From Pararhodobacter sp. CCB-MM2 (GTDB taxonomy: Bacteria > Pseudomonadota > Alphaproteobacteria > Rhodobacterales > Rhodobacteraceae): 64,000 nucleotides of DNA. Both the position numbers and the translations under genes were made by a program. Below are positions 53,542 to 63,200 of this stretch, in pieces. Every line of letters starts with the position of its first letter. Position 1 is the stretch's first letter. The notes below the pieces were generated by a model. That model had not been told where the DNA came from. It made no database searches and saw nothing but the letters and a program-made list of their open reading frames with translations. The stretch lies in assembly GCF_001691415.1 (NCBI RefSeq), contig NZ_LRRR01000017.1:23246-87245 (forward strand). The letters are read 5' to 3'.

Positions 53542-54996
53542 ATGAGCACCGTCATCAAGAACGGCACCATCGTCACCGCAGATCTGACCTACAAGGCGGA
53601 CGTCCTTGTCGAGGGCGGCGTGATCATCGAGATCGGGCAGGGGCTGAAGGGCGACCGCGAGCTCGATGCGAGTGGCTGCTATGTCATGCCCGGCGGGATC
53701 GATCCGCATACCCATCTGGAAATGCCCTTCATGGGCACCTATTCCTCGGACGATTTCGAGAGCGGCACCCGCGCGGCGCTGGCCGGCGGCACGACGATGG
53801 TCGTCGATTTCGCGCTGCCCAATCCGGGGCAGGGGCTGCTCGATGCGCTGCAGATGTGGGACAACAAATCGACCCGCGCGAATTGCGACTACAGCTTCCA
53901 CATGGCGGTGACCTGGTGGGGCGAGCAGGTCTTCAACGAGATGGAGACCGTGGTCAAGGATCGCGGCATCAACACCTTCAAGCATTTCATGGCCTACAAG
54001 GGCGCGCTGATGGTGAATGATGACGAGATGTATGCCTCGTTCCAGCGTCTGGCCGAATTGGGCGGCATCGCCATGGTCCATGCCGAGAATGGCGATGTCG
54101 TGGCCGAGATGACCGCGAAGCTGCTGGCGCAAGGCAATACCGGCCCCGAGGCGCATGCCTATTCGCGCCCCTCGCAGGTCGAAGGCGAGGCCACCAACCG
54201 CGCGATCATGATCGCCGATATGGCGGGCGTGCCCTTGTATGTCGTGCACACCTCCTGTGAGGAGGCGCATGAGGCCATCCGCCGCGCGAAGCAGAACGGC
54301 AAGCGGGTCTGGGGCGAGCCGCTGATTCAGCATCTGACGCTGGATGAGAGCGAGTATTTCAACCCTGATTGGGACCATGCTGCCCGCCGTGTCATGTCGC
54401 CGCCCTTCCGCAACAAGAAGCATCAGGACAGCCTCTGGGCCGGTCTGCAGGCGGGTACGCTGTCCTGCGTCGCGACCGACCATTGCGCCTTCACCACCGA
54501 GCAAAAGCGCTATGGCGTTGGTGATTTCTCGAAGATCCCGAACGGGACGGGGGGCCTTGAGGACCGGATGCCGATGCTCTGGACGCATGGCGTGAATACG
54601 GGCCGACTGACAATGAACGAATTCGTCGCGGTGACCTCGACCAATATCGCCAAGATCATGAACATGTACCCGAAGAAGGGCGCGGTTCTGGTGGGGGCGG
54701 ATGCAGATCTGGTGGTCTGGGACCCGACGAAGTCGAAGACCATCACCGCGGGCAGCCAGCAATCGGCCATCGATTACAACGTCTTCGAGGGCCAAGAGGT
54801 GAAGGGTCTGCCGCGCTTTACCCTGACGCGGGGCCAGGTCGCCGTGCATGACGGCGAGATCCGCACCGAGGAGGGCCACGGCAAATTCGTCAAGCGTGAG
54901 CCGAATTCCTCGGTTTCGAACGCGCTGTCGACGTGGAAGGAGCTGACTGCGCCGCGCCCGGTGCAGCGCTCGGGCATCCCGGCGACGGGGGTATGA
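53542..54996 (+). CDS. hydA: Dihydropyrimidinase
   Basis: A 484-residue cyclic amidohydrolase that opens dihydrouracil or dihydrothymine to the N-carbamoyl amino acid. Metal ligands are H56 and H58 in DPHTHLEMP, carboxylated K153 in FMAYKGALMV, His in MVHAENGD and VVHTSCEEAH, and Asp in ATDHCAF. The length is normal for bacterial enzymes. AGAGGAAG precedes ATG 53542. The ATG of the next gene overlaps its stop. With the downstream amidase-type step and the omega-transaminase it makes a reductive pyrimidine pathway; dihydropyrimidine dehydrogenase (PreTA) is not in this window. Confidence 0.95.
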   Translation: MSTVIKNGTIVTADLTYKADVLVEGGVIIEIGQGLKGDRELDASGCYVMPGGIDPHTHLEMPFMGTYSSDDFESGTRAALAGGTTMVVDFALPNPGQGLLDALQMWDNKSTRANCDYSFHMAVTWWGEQVFNEMETVVKDRGINTFKHFMAYKGALMVNDDEMYASFQRLAELGGIAMVHAENGDVVAEMTAKLLAQGNTGPEAHAYSRPSQVEGEATNRAIMIADMAGVPLYVVHTSCEEAHEAIRRAKQNGKRVWGEPLIQHLTLDESEYFNPDWDHAARRVMSPPFRNKKHQDSLWAGLQAGTLSCVATDHCAFTTEQKRYGVGDFSKIPNGTGGLEDRMPMLWTHGVNTGRLTMNEFVAVTSTNIAKIMNMYPKKGAVLVGADADLVVWDPTKSKTITAGSQQSAIDYNVFEGQEVKGLPRFTLTRGQVAVHDGEIRTEEGHGKFVKREPNSSVSNALSTWKELTAPRPVQRSGIPATGV

Positions 54997-55364
54997 GGGT
55001 GGCGGGTACCCTCCGCCTCGCCCTGCCGCTGGTGGCGCTGGTCGCGGCTCAGCCCGCGCAGGCGCTGGAGCTGCCGATCGCCGGTGTCTATGCCGATGCG
55101 GCGGGTTGCGCCTATCTGGCCGGCGACACGGATCAGGAGGTCTTCCTGATCCTGCGCCCGGACAGCGTGGAGCAGCCGGAGGCTCTTTGCCCCATCGCCG
55201 AGGTCGACCGCGAAGGCGAGACGATCACCGCGATCCATGCCGCCTGCCACGAGGGTTCGGACAATTGGGTGGCGAGCTATCTTTTCGCGCCGGCCGAAGG
55301 GGATGGCTATGTGCTGACCCCCTTTGATACCAATACGGGACGCACCTTGCGGCCCTGCGACTGA
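54993..55364 (+). CDS. Small secreted protein translationally coupled to hydA
   Basis: A 123-residue exported protein with signal peptide (LRLALPLVALVAAQPAQALE). The mature part has four cysteines (GCAYLAGD, ALCPIAE, AACHEGS and the C-terminal RPCD), suggesting two disulfides. IAGVYADAAGCAYLAGD and LTPFDTNTGRTLRPCD are distinctive, but I recognise no family. Its ATG shares bases with the hydA stop (54993-54996), so it is co-translated, which is odd for an exported protein in a cytoplasmic catabolic operon. It lies just before the ABC transporter genes, so a periplasmic role in uptake is conceivable. Confidence 0.6.
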   Translation: MRVAGTLRLALPLVALVAAQPAQALELPIAGVYADAAGCAYLAGDTDQEVFLILRPDSVEQPEALCPIAEVDREGETITAIHAACHEGSDNWVASYLFAPAEGDGYVLTPFDTNTGRTLRPCD

Positions 55365-55441
55365 GCGACCCTTGTGGCCGCCCGTCGGAACAGGACGGCC
55401 GCGAGGCAAAGAACAACAATGACCGTGACTTCGGGGACGCG

Positions 55442-56254
55442 ATGCTGGATGTGACTAAGGATGGCCAGGGGGCGGCGGGCGCTCCGGTGATCGAGGCGAA
55501 GGGCCTCAACCTGACGTTCCACACGAACGACGGGCCGGTCCATGCCCTGAAGGACGTGGATCTGACCATCAACAAGGGAGAATTCGTCAGCTTCATCGGC
55601 CCCTCGGGCTGCGGCAAGACGACCTTCCTGCGCACCATCGCGGATCTGGAGCAACCGACCGGCGGCTCGCTGACCGTGAACGGCATGACCCCTGAGGCCG
55701 CCCGCAAGGCGCGCGCCTATGGCTATGTGTTTCAGGCGGCGGGCCTGTATCCGTGGCGCACCATTGAGGGCAATGTGAAGCTGCCCTTGCAGATCATGGG
55801 CTATTCCAAGGCGGAACAGGCCGAGCGCGCGGCGCGGGTGCTGGAGCTGGTGGAACTCGCGGGCTTTGAGAAGAAGTTCCCCTGGCAGCTGTCGGGCGGA
55901 ATGCAGCAGCGGGCGTCGATTGCCCGCGCGCTGGCCTTTGATGCCGAGATCCTGCTGATGGACGAGCCTTTCGGCGCGTTGGACGAGATCGTCCGCGACC
56001 GTCTGAATGAGGAGCTGTTGAAGCTCTGGGCACGGACGCAGAAGACCATTGGCTTCGTGACGCACTCGATCCCCGAGGCGGTCTATCTCTCGACCAAGAT
56101 CGTCGTCATGTCGCCCCGTCCGGGCCGGATCACCGACGTGATCGAATCGACCCTGCCGGCCGAGCGTCCGCTCGATATCCGCGACTCGGCCGAGTTCATT
56201 TCCATCGCCCACCGCGTGCGCGAAGGGCTGCGGGCGGGGTACGAGGATGCCTGA
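55442..56254 (+). CDS. ABC transporter ATPase, SsuB/TauB/ThiZ-like
   Basis: A 270-residue nitrate/sulfonate/taurine-type ATPase. Walker A is GPSGCGKTT, the Q-loop lies in YVFQAAGLYPWR, the signature is LSGGMQQRASIARAL, Walker B is ILLMDEPFGALD, and the switch is FVTHS. It belongs with the two permeases and the ThiY-like binding protein downstream and probably powers import of a pyrimidine or related compound. A GNAT gene starts 8 bases before its end. Confidence 0.92.
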   Translation: MLDVTKDGQGAAGAPVIEAKGLNLTFHTNDGPVHALKDVDLTINKGEFVSFIGPSGCGKTTFLRTIADLEQPTGGSLTVNGMTPEAARKARAYGYVFQAAGLYPWRTIEGNVKLPLQIMGYSKAEQAERAARVLELVELAGFEKKFPWQLSGGMQQRASIARALAFDAEILLMDEPFGALDEIVRDRLNEELLKLWARTQKTIGFVTHSIPEAVYLSTKIVVMSPRPGRITDVIESTLPAERPLDIRDSAEFISIAHRVREGLRAGYEDA

Positions 56255-56678
56255 GCCTTTGATCCGTCGCGCCTCGGATGCGGATGTCCCGGCGATGGCT
56301 GCGGTCGTCAACGGCTGGGTCGATGCCACGGCTTGGATGCCGCGCGTCCATGCGCCCGAGGTGCTGGAAGGGCATCTGCGCGAGGCCCTGCCGATGCGCG
56401 AGATCTGGATCGCGGGGGAGCCCGTCGAGGCCTATCTCTCGCTCGATCCGGTCGAGGGCAAGATTGGCGGGTTTTACTGTGCACGCACGGGTCAGGGGCT
56501 GGGGAAGGCGCTGATGGACCGTGCCAAGGAGGGGCGCGACCGGCTGTATCTGCACACGCATGAGGCCAACGCCGGTGCCCGGCGCTTCTATGCGCGCGAG
56601 GGGTTCGTCGAAACGGCCCGCCTTCCGGCCGAGCCGCCGGAGAACCTGCCGGAAATCCGGATGGAGTGGACGCGATGA
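56247..56678 (+). CDS. GNAT family N-acetyltransferase embedded in the ABC operon
   Basis: A 143-residue acetyltransferase-like protein. The opening IRRASDADVPAMAAVVNGWV is typical, GQGLGKALMDRAK is the acetyl-CoA pyrophosphate loop, and ANAGARRFYAREGFVETAR is the C-terminal GNAT signature. Its gene overlaps the ATPase by 8 bases and the permease by 4 (ATGA), so all three are co-translated. It could acetylate an amine intermediate or a transported compound, but the substrate is unknown. Confidence 0.83.
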   Translation: MPEPLIRRASDADVPAMAAVVNGWVDATAWMPRVHAPEVLEGHLREALPMREIWIAGEPVEAYLSLDPVEGKIGGFYCARTGQGLGKALMDRAKEGRDRLYLHTHEANAGARRFYAREGFVETARLPAEPPENLPEIRMEWTR

Positions 56679-57610
56679 GCCGCTCGATCCCCGTCCTCAC
56701 CGTCGTCGCTGTTCTGATCGGGCTTTGGTACCTCGCCGTGATCCCGATGAACGCGAAGTGGGAATACGATCAGGCCGCGCGCAATGACCGCGAGCTGGCC
56801 TTTGGCGAGATGGTCGCGCTGACCATGAACCAGGAGCGTCCGGTGCTGCCCGCGCCGCATCAGGTGCTCATCGGCCTCTATGAGCAGACCGTGGGCTGCG
56901 ACGCCGTCGGGCGCCGGATGTGCCGCGAGACGACGCCGCTGACCGTTCAGGGCTTTGGGCAACGGGTGGTGGAATCCGTCAGCTCCAACCGCAGCCTGAT
57001 CTATCACGGGCTCATCACCCTCAATGCGACGCTGCTGGGCTTCCTGATCGGCACCGGCGGCGGCATCCTGCTGGCCGTGGCCATCGTCTACAACCGGGCG
57101 ACCGATGCTTCGGTCATGCCGTGGGCGATTGCCAGCCAGACGATCCCGATCATTGCGCTGGCGCCGATGATCATCGTCGTGCTGAACTCGATCGGCGTGG
57201 CGGGGCTGGTGCCGAAGGCGATCATCGCGGCCTATCTCAGCTTCTTCCCGGTCGTCGTGGGCATGGTGAAGGGCCTGCGCGCGCCCGATGCGATGCAGCT
57301 CGACCTGATGAAGACCTATTCCGCCGGCGGGCGCGATGTGTTCCTGAAACTGCGGCTGCCGATGTCGATGCCCTTCCTGTTTGCTTCGCTCAAGATCGGC
57401 ATCGCCTCGGCGCTGGTCGGCACCATCGTCGGCGAGCTGCCGGTGCAGCGCGGCGGGTTGGGCGTGCGGCTGCTGTCGGGCAGCTATTACGGCCAGACGA
57501 TCCAGATCTGGGCCGCGCTCTTTGCGGCGGCGATCCTCGCGGCTTCGCTGGTGGGGATCGTCGGTGCGATCGAGCGGCGGGTGCTTAAACGCATGGGGAT
57601 GGCAGCATGA
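56675..57610 (+). CDS. ABC transporter permease 1
   Basis: A 311-residue binding-protein-dependent permease with an extended N-terminal periplasmic section between a first helix (about residues 5-22) and the transporter core. The helical core starts near residue 110, and the EAA-like cytoplasmic loop is YSAGGRDVFLKLRLPMSMPF. It is homologous to permease 2 in the core. Its ATG overlaps the GNAT stop and its stop overlaps the next permease start (57607-57610). Confidence 0.9.
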   Translation: MSRSIPVLTVVAVLIGLWYLAVIPMNAKWEYDQAARNDRELAFGEMVALTMNQERPVLPAPHQVLIGLYEQTVGCDAVGRRMCRETTPLTVQGFGQRVVESVSSNRSLIYHGLITLNATLLGFLIGTGGGILLAVAIVYNRATDASVMPWAIASQTIPIIALAPMIIVVLNSIGVAGLVPKAIIAAYLSFFPVVVGMVKGLRAPDAMQLDLMKTYSAGGRDVFLKLRLPMSMPFLFASLKIGIASALVGTIVGELPVQRGGLGVRLLSGSYYGQTIQIWAALFAAAILAASLVGIVGAIERRVLKRMGMAA

Positions 57611-58716
57611 GCGGGTTCCTCAAGGACGAGGGCGCCTTGGTGCGCCTGGCCTTCACGCTGGCGGTACTGGCGGCCTGCTGGCTGAGCCGCGACGCAGGGG
57701 CGCAACCGCTCGACATCGTCCTCTGGGCGCTGGTCGGCGCGGTGGCACTGGCGTGGCTTTGCGGCACGGCGCTGGCCGTTGCGGCGCGGATCGGCTTGCT
57801 GCTGGGGCAGGGCGCCTTGCTGTTCTTTGTCGGCGCCGAGCTTGCCGGCAACCAGCAGGGCGGCGAGGGCATGGCTTTCTGGGCGGCGATGTTGTCGGTC
57901 TGGCTGAGCGCCTGGGCATTGGTCAGCGGCGTCGCGTCCCTGCCGCGCGGCATCAAGGGCGTGGGGCTGATCGCCCCGTTGATCTTCGGCGCGACGATCC
58001 TCTGGGCGTGGGAAGCGGCGGTGCATGCGCTGGAAGTCCCGCGCGTGATCCTGCCGGCCCCGTCCGAAATCGGGCAGCGGTTGATCTCGGAGACGGACAC
58101 GCTGTGGATCGACCTCGTGCAGACCTTCGGGCGCGGGGCGCTGGCAGGCTTCGTGATCGGCTGCGGCGCAGCGTTCCTGTTCGCGCTGGTCGTCGACCGC
58201 TACCCGTTCCTGCGTCGGGGGCTGCTGCCGGTGGGCAACTTCCTCGCCGCGCTGCCGATCATCGGCACGGCGCCGATCTTCGTCATGTGGTTCGGCTTCG
58301 ACTGGCCGTCCAAGGCTGCGGTCGTGGTGGCGATGGTCTTCTTCCCGATGCTGGTCAACACGGTGCAGGGGCTGGCCTCGACCGACAAGATGCAGCGCGA
58401 CCTGATGCACACCTATTCGGCCAGCTGGTGGCAGACGCTTCTGACCCTGCGCCTTCCGGCAGCAATGCCGTTTGTTTTCAACGGGCTGAAAATCTGTGCA
58501 ACACTGGCCCTGATCGGGGCTATCGTGGCCGAGTTCTTCGGTTCCCCCACCTATGGCATGGGCTTCCGCATCTCGACCGAGGTCGGGCGGTTGCAGCTGT
58601 CGATGGTGTGGGCAGAAATCGCCGTGGCGGCGCTGCTTGGGTCGGCGTTCTACGGTGTCTGGGCTCTGCTCGAGCGGAGGGTCACCTTCTGGCACCCCTC
58701 GCAGCGCGGCAGATAA
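57607..58716 (+). CDS. ABC transporter permease 2
   Basis: A 369-residue permease with about nine helices; extra N-terminal helices precede the binding-protein-dependent core. The EAA-like loop is YSASWWQTLLTLRLPAAMPF, matching permease 1. FVMWFGFDWPSKAAVVVAMV and AEFFGSPTYGMGFRI are typical of SsuC/ThiX-like components. With permease 1 it would make a heterodimeric channel. It is followed by the binding-protein gene, with AAGGAGG just upstream of that. Confidence 0.9.
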   Translation: MSGFLKDEGALVRLAFTLAVLAACWLSRDAGAQPLDIVLWALVGAVALAWLCGTALAVAARIGLLLGQGALLFFVGAELAGNQQGGEGMAFWAAMLSVWLSAWALVSGVASLPRGIKGVGLIAPLIFGATILWAWEAAVHALEVPRVILPAPSEIGQRLISETDTLWIDLVQTFGRGALAGFVIGCGAAFLFALVVDRYPFLRRGLLPVGNFLAALPIIGTAPIFVMWFGFDWPSKAAVVVAMVFFPMLVNTVQGLASTDKMQRDLMHTYSASWWQTLLTLRLPAAMPFVFNGLKICATLALIGAIVAEFFGSPTYGMGFRISTEVGRLQLSMVWAEIAVAALLGSAFYGVWALLERRVTFWHPSQRGR

Positions 58717-58766
58717 TTCCGACCCCCGGGATTTCACGGGGGCGGGCAACAAGGAGGTTGATGACA

Positions 58767-59759
58767 ATGAAATACGCTTACCTGACCGGTCTGGCTTCGG
58801 CTCTGGCCCTGACCGCCGGCATGGCGCAGGCGCAGGACGCCGTGACGCTGCAGCTGAAATGGGTCACGCAGGCCCAGTTCGCCGGCTATTACGTCGCGCT
58901 CGATCAGGGCTTCTACGAGGAAGAGGGCCTCGACGTCACAATCCTGCCGGGCGGCCCCGATATCGCGCCGGTGCAGGTGCTGGTCGGCGGTGGTGCCGAT
59001 GTAATGGTCGACTGGATGCCGTCGGCACTGGCCGCGCGCGAGCAGGGCGCCCCGGTCGTCAACATCGCCCAGCCCTTCACCCGCTCGGGCATGATGCTGA
59101 CCTGTCTGGCCGAATCGGGCATCACCTCGCCCGAGGATTTCCCCGGCCGCACGCTGGGCGTCTGGTTCTTCGGCAACGAGTATCCGTTCCTGTCGTGGAT
59201 GAGCACGCTGGGCATCCCGACCGAGGGCGGTGACGATGGCGTCGAGGTCCTGCGTCAGGGCTTCAACGTCGATCCGCTGCTGCAGGGGCAGGCCGATTGC
59301 ATCTCGACCATGACCTACAACGAATACTGGCAGGTCATCGACGCGGGCATCACGCCCGAGCAGCTGGTCACCTTCAAGTATGAAGATCAGGGTGTCGCCA
59401 CGCTGGAAGACGGCCTCTACGTGCTGGAAGAGAACCTCGAGGATCCGGAATTCGTCGACCGCATGGCCCGCTTCGTGCGCGCCTCGATGCGCGGCTGGCA
59501 CTGGGCCGAGGAAAACCCCGAGGCCGCGGCCGAGATCGTCCTCGACAACGACGAGACCGGCGCCCAGACTCTGGAGCATCAGGTCCGCATGATGGGCGAA
59601 GTCGCCCTGCTGACCGCGGGTTCGGACGGCTCGCTGGACGAGGAAGCCTATGCCCGTACCGTCGCGACTCTGCTCGGTGGCGGCTCGGACCCGGTCATCA
59701 CCGCCGAGCCGACGGGCGCCTTTAGCCATGTGGTTACCGAAGCGGCTATGGCCGAGTAA
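58767..59759 (+). CDS. ThiY/NMT1-like periplasmic substrate-binding protein
   Basis: A 330-residue binding protein with signal peptide (YAYLTGLASALALTAGMAQA). TLQLKWVTQAQFAGYYVALD with FYEEEGLDVTILPGG is the NMT1/THI5-like pattern, shared with ThiY, which binds formyl-aminomethyl-pyrimidine, and with uptake proteins for cytosine or similar rings. Given the operon, a pyrimidine base or a thiamine-derived pyrimidine is a likely ligand. Two in-frame ATGs (58761 and 58767) follow AAGGAGG; I choose the second for spacing. A strong terminator follows the gene. Confidence 0.9.
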   Translation: MKYAYLTGLASALALTAGMAQAQDAVTLQLKWVTQAQFAGYYVALDQGFYEEEGLDVTILPGGPDIAPVQVLVGGGADVMVDWMPSALAAREQGAPVVNIAQPFTRSGMMLTCLAESGITSPEDFPGRTLGVWFFGNEYPFLSWMSTLGIPTEGGDDGVEVLRQGFNVDPLLQGQADCISTMTYNEYWQVIDAGITPEQLVTFKYEDQGVATLEDGLYVLEENLEDPEFVDRMARFVRASMRGWHWAEENPEAAAEIVLDNDETGAQTLEHQVRMMGEVALLTAGSDGSLDEEAYARTVATLLGGGSDPVITAEPTGAFSHVVTEAAMAE

Positions 59760-59798
59760 TCCTTTATAGCCATTGGCTGTATCGCGGATGACACAGTG

Positions 59799-59827
59799 CC
59801 GGGGCCCTCAGGGGCCCCGGTCTTTTT
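59799..59827 (+). terminator. Terminator of the pyrimidine/ABC operon
   Basis: A 9-bp stem, CCGGGGCCC with GGGCCCCGG, around TCAG, followed by a T-rich tract (59821-59827). It lies 40 bases after the binding-protein stop and closes the operon. Confidence 0.88.
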
Positions 59828-60216
59828 CGGCCCTAAGGTCAGACGTTGCCCGCAAGTGGGCCGGATTCCTTGCTTTCCCTTAAGCCTGTTGGTGCGACTC
59901 GGTGCATCCCTAGTGGGCACTTATCCCCCGGCACACAAAATCCTGTGGAAAGGTTTAAGAATCGCGTTGACCCTCAGGGGCGCTTTGCTGCAAGTTGTAG
60001 AGGCCGACAACAGGGCCACTAGATATAGTAAGGCTCGCCGAGGCAGGGACAGATAGAGCAGAATCGCCGACACCGCTGGTTGTACAGAGGTGCTCGACAT
60101 GTCGCGGCATGTCGAAGGCGCAGGATATTGCGAGAGTTCCAGCCGTGTGCGGGCCCGTAAAACGGTGCCCGGCCCTGTTTGTCTTTTTCCAATTTTGGGA
60201 CACAGGGGACAGGTCC
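59828..60216 (+). promoter_or_regulatory. Upstream region of nrdJ with NrdR-box-like motifs
   Basis: This 389-base stretch has no gene. It holds ACACAAAATCCTGTGG (59933-59948) and CCACTAGATATAGTAA (60016-60031); both resemble the 16-bp NrdR box (ACAC-WATATATW-GTGT) at about 12 positions. A TTGACC at 59967 and TATAGT at 60024 could be promoter parts, but no ideal pair is seen. The boxes are 83 bases apart, wider than the ~31 usual for NrdR. No cobalamin-riboswitch B12 box (AGCC-type with CCGCACTG) is visible. Confidence 0.4.
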
Positions 60217-63200
60217 ATGAAGATCGAGCGCAAATTCACGACTGACGGGCAGGACGCCTATTCGGCACTTGCCTTCACAACCACCGTTTCCGAGATCCGC
60301 AACCCGGACGGCAAGATCGTGTTCCGCAACGAGCAGGTCGAAGTCCCGCAAGGCTGGTCGCAGGTCGCGTCGGACGTGATCGCGCAGAAATACTTCCGCA
60401 AGGCTGGTGTCCCCGCCCGCCTGAAGAAGGTCGCCGAGAAGGGCGTTCCCGAATTCCTCTGGCGCTCGGTCCCCGACGAGAAAGCCATGGCCGATCTGCC
60501 CGAAGCCGAGCGCTTCTCGGGCGAGACCTCGGCCAAGCAGGTCTTCGACCGTCTCGCCGGCGCCTGGGCCTATTGGGGCTGGAAGGGTGGCTATTTCACC
60601 ACCGAGGCCGACGCTCAGGCCTATTACGACGAGATGCGCGTGATGCTGGCTCGTCAGATGGCCGCCCCCAACTCGCCGCAATGGTTCAACACCGGCCTGC
60701 ACTGGGCCTATGGCATCGACGGCCCGTCGCAGGGTCACTTCTATGTCGACCCCTTCACCCACAAGCTGGTCAAGTCGAAGTCGAGCTACGAGCATCCCCA
60801 GCCGCATGCCTGCTTCATCCAGTCGGTCTCGGACGATCTGGTGAACGAGGGTGGCATCATGGACCTTTGGGTCCGCGAGGCGCGCCTGTTCAAATACGGC
60901 TCGGGCACCGGCACCAACTTCTCGTCGCTGCGCGCCGAGGGCGAGAAGCTCTCGGGCGGCGGCAAGTCGTCGGGCCTGATGGGCTTCCTGAAGATCGGTG
61001 ACCGCGCGGCCGGCGCGATCAAGTCGGGCGGCACCACGCGCCGCGCGGCGAAGATGGTGATCATCGACATGGATCACCCGGATATCGAAGACTTCATCAA
61101 CTGGAAGGTCATCGAAGAGCAGAAGGTGGCCTCGCTGGTCGCCGGCTCGAAGATGCATGAAGCCCGCCTGAACGAGATCTTCGACGCGATCCGCCAATGG
61201 GATGGCTCGACGGAAGACGCGGTCGACCCGGCGAAGAACCCGTCCCTCAAGGACGCGATCCGCTCGGCCAAGAAGGCGATGATCCCCGACACCTACACCA
61301 ATCGCGTGCTGCAATACGCGCGGCAGGGCTATACCTCGATCGAATTCCCGACCTACGACACCGACTGGGACTCGGAAGCCTATGTCTCGGTCTCGGGCCA
61401 GAACTCGAACAACTCGGTCCGCGTCACCGACGCCTTCCTGAAGGCCGTCAAGGACGACGCCGATTGGGAACTGCTGCGCCGTACCGATGGCAAGGTCGCC
61501 AAGACTGTCTCGGCCCGCGAGCTGTGGGATCAGGTCGGCCATGCCGCCTGGGCCTGCGCCGACCCCGGCATCCAGTTCCACGACACCGTCAACGCCTGGC
61601 ACACCTGCCCGGAAGATGGCGAGATCCGCGGTTCGAACCCCTGTTCGGAATACATGTTCCTCGATGACACGGCCTGCAACCTCGCGTCGATGAACCTGCT
61701 GAAGTTCTACGACGGCCAGAAGTTCGACGCCGAGGGCTATGTCCACGCCTCGCGCCTGTGGACCATCACGCTGGAAATCTCGGTGATGATGGCGCAGTTC
61801 CCGTCTAAGGAAATCGCGCAGCGCTCGTATGACTACCGCACGCTGGGTCTGGGCTATGCCAATATCGGCGGCCTGTTGATGAATATGGGCCTCGGCTATG
61901 ACAGCGACGAGGGCCGCGCCCTTGCCGGTGCGCTGACGGCGATCATGACCGGTATCAGCTACGCCACCTCGGCCGAGATGGCGGCTGAGCTGGGCGCCTT
62001 CCCGGGCTATGAGCGCAACAAGCAGCACATGCTGCGCGTGATCCGCAACCACCGCCGCGCCGCGCATGGTCTGGCTGACTTCGAAGCCGTCAACGTCACC
62101 CCGGTGGCGCTGGACGCCGCGAATTGCCCCGACGCCTCGCTGGTCGCGCTGGCCCGCACCGCTTGGGACGAGGCGCTGGCTCTGGGCGAGGCCCATGGCT
62201 ACCGCAACGCGCAGTCGACCGTGATCGCGCCGACCGGCACCATCGGTCTGGTCATGGATTGCGACACCACCGGCATCGAGCCCGATTTCGCGCTGGTGAA
62301 GTTCAAGAAGCTGGCCGGTGGCGGCTATTTCAAGATCATCAACCAGTCGGTTCCGGCCGCTCTGGCGAAGCTGGGCTACCGTCCCAGCCAGATCGAAGAA
62401 ATCATCGCCTATGCCGTGGGTCATGGCTCGATCGGTCAGGCGCCGAGCATCAACCACACCGCGCTGATCGGCCACGGTTTCGGCCCGGCCGAGATCAAGA
62501 AGATCGAGACCGCGCTGGCAACCGCCTTCGACATCCGTTTCGTGTTCAACCAGTGGACGCTGGGCGAGGAATTCTGCCGCGAGACCCTCGGCATTCCGCA
62601 GGCCAAGCTGAACGACCCGTCCTTCGACCTGCTGAAGCATCTGGGCTTTACCAAGGCGCAGGTCGAGGCCGCCAATGATCACGTGCTGGGCACGATGACG
62701 CTGGAAGGCGCGCCGCATCTGAAGAAAGAGCATTACGCCGTCTTCGATTGCGCCAATGCCTGCGGCAAGAAGGGCACGCGCTACCTCTCGGTCGACAGCC
62801 ATATCCGCATGATGGCCGCCGCGCAGTCGTTCATCTCGGGCGCGATCTCGAAGACGATCAACATGCCGAACTCGGCCACGATCGAAGAGACGCTGGCAGC
62901 CTATGAACTCAGCTGGTCGCTGGGCATCAAGGCCAACGCGCTCTATCGCGACGGCTCGAAACTGTCGCAGCCGCTGGCCGCCGCGCTGATCGAGGATGAC
63001 GAGGAGGCCGAGGAAATCCTCGCCACCGGTTCGGCTCAGGAAAAGGCCGCGGTCATCGCCGAGAAGATTGTCGAGAAGATCATCGTCAAGGAAATTGCCC
63101 GCGGCCGCGAGAAGCTGCCCGAGCGTCGCAAGGGCTATACCCAGAAGGCCATCGTTGGCGGTCACAAGGTCTATCTGCGCACCGGCGAGTATGGCGACGG

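Noticed and set aside
57381..58766. N-terminal extension of the binding-protein frame across permease 2
   Set aside because: Sequence upstream of 58761 is an Arg/Gly-rich shadow of permease 2. The signal peptide and AAGGAGG mark the true start.
59828..60216. Cobalamin riboswitch upstream of the B12-dependent nrdJ
   Set aside because: I looked for the B12 box and the conserved CCCGC-ACTG core and found neither. A covariance-model search for the cobalamin family would be decisive.
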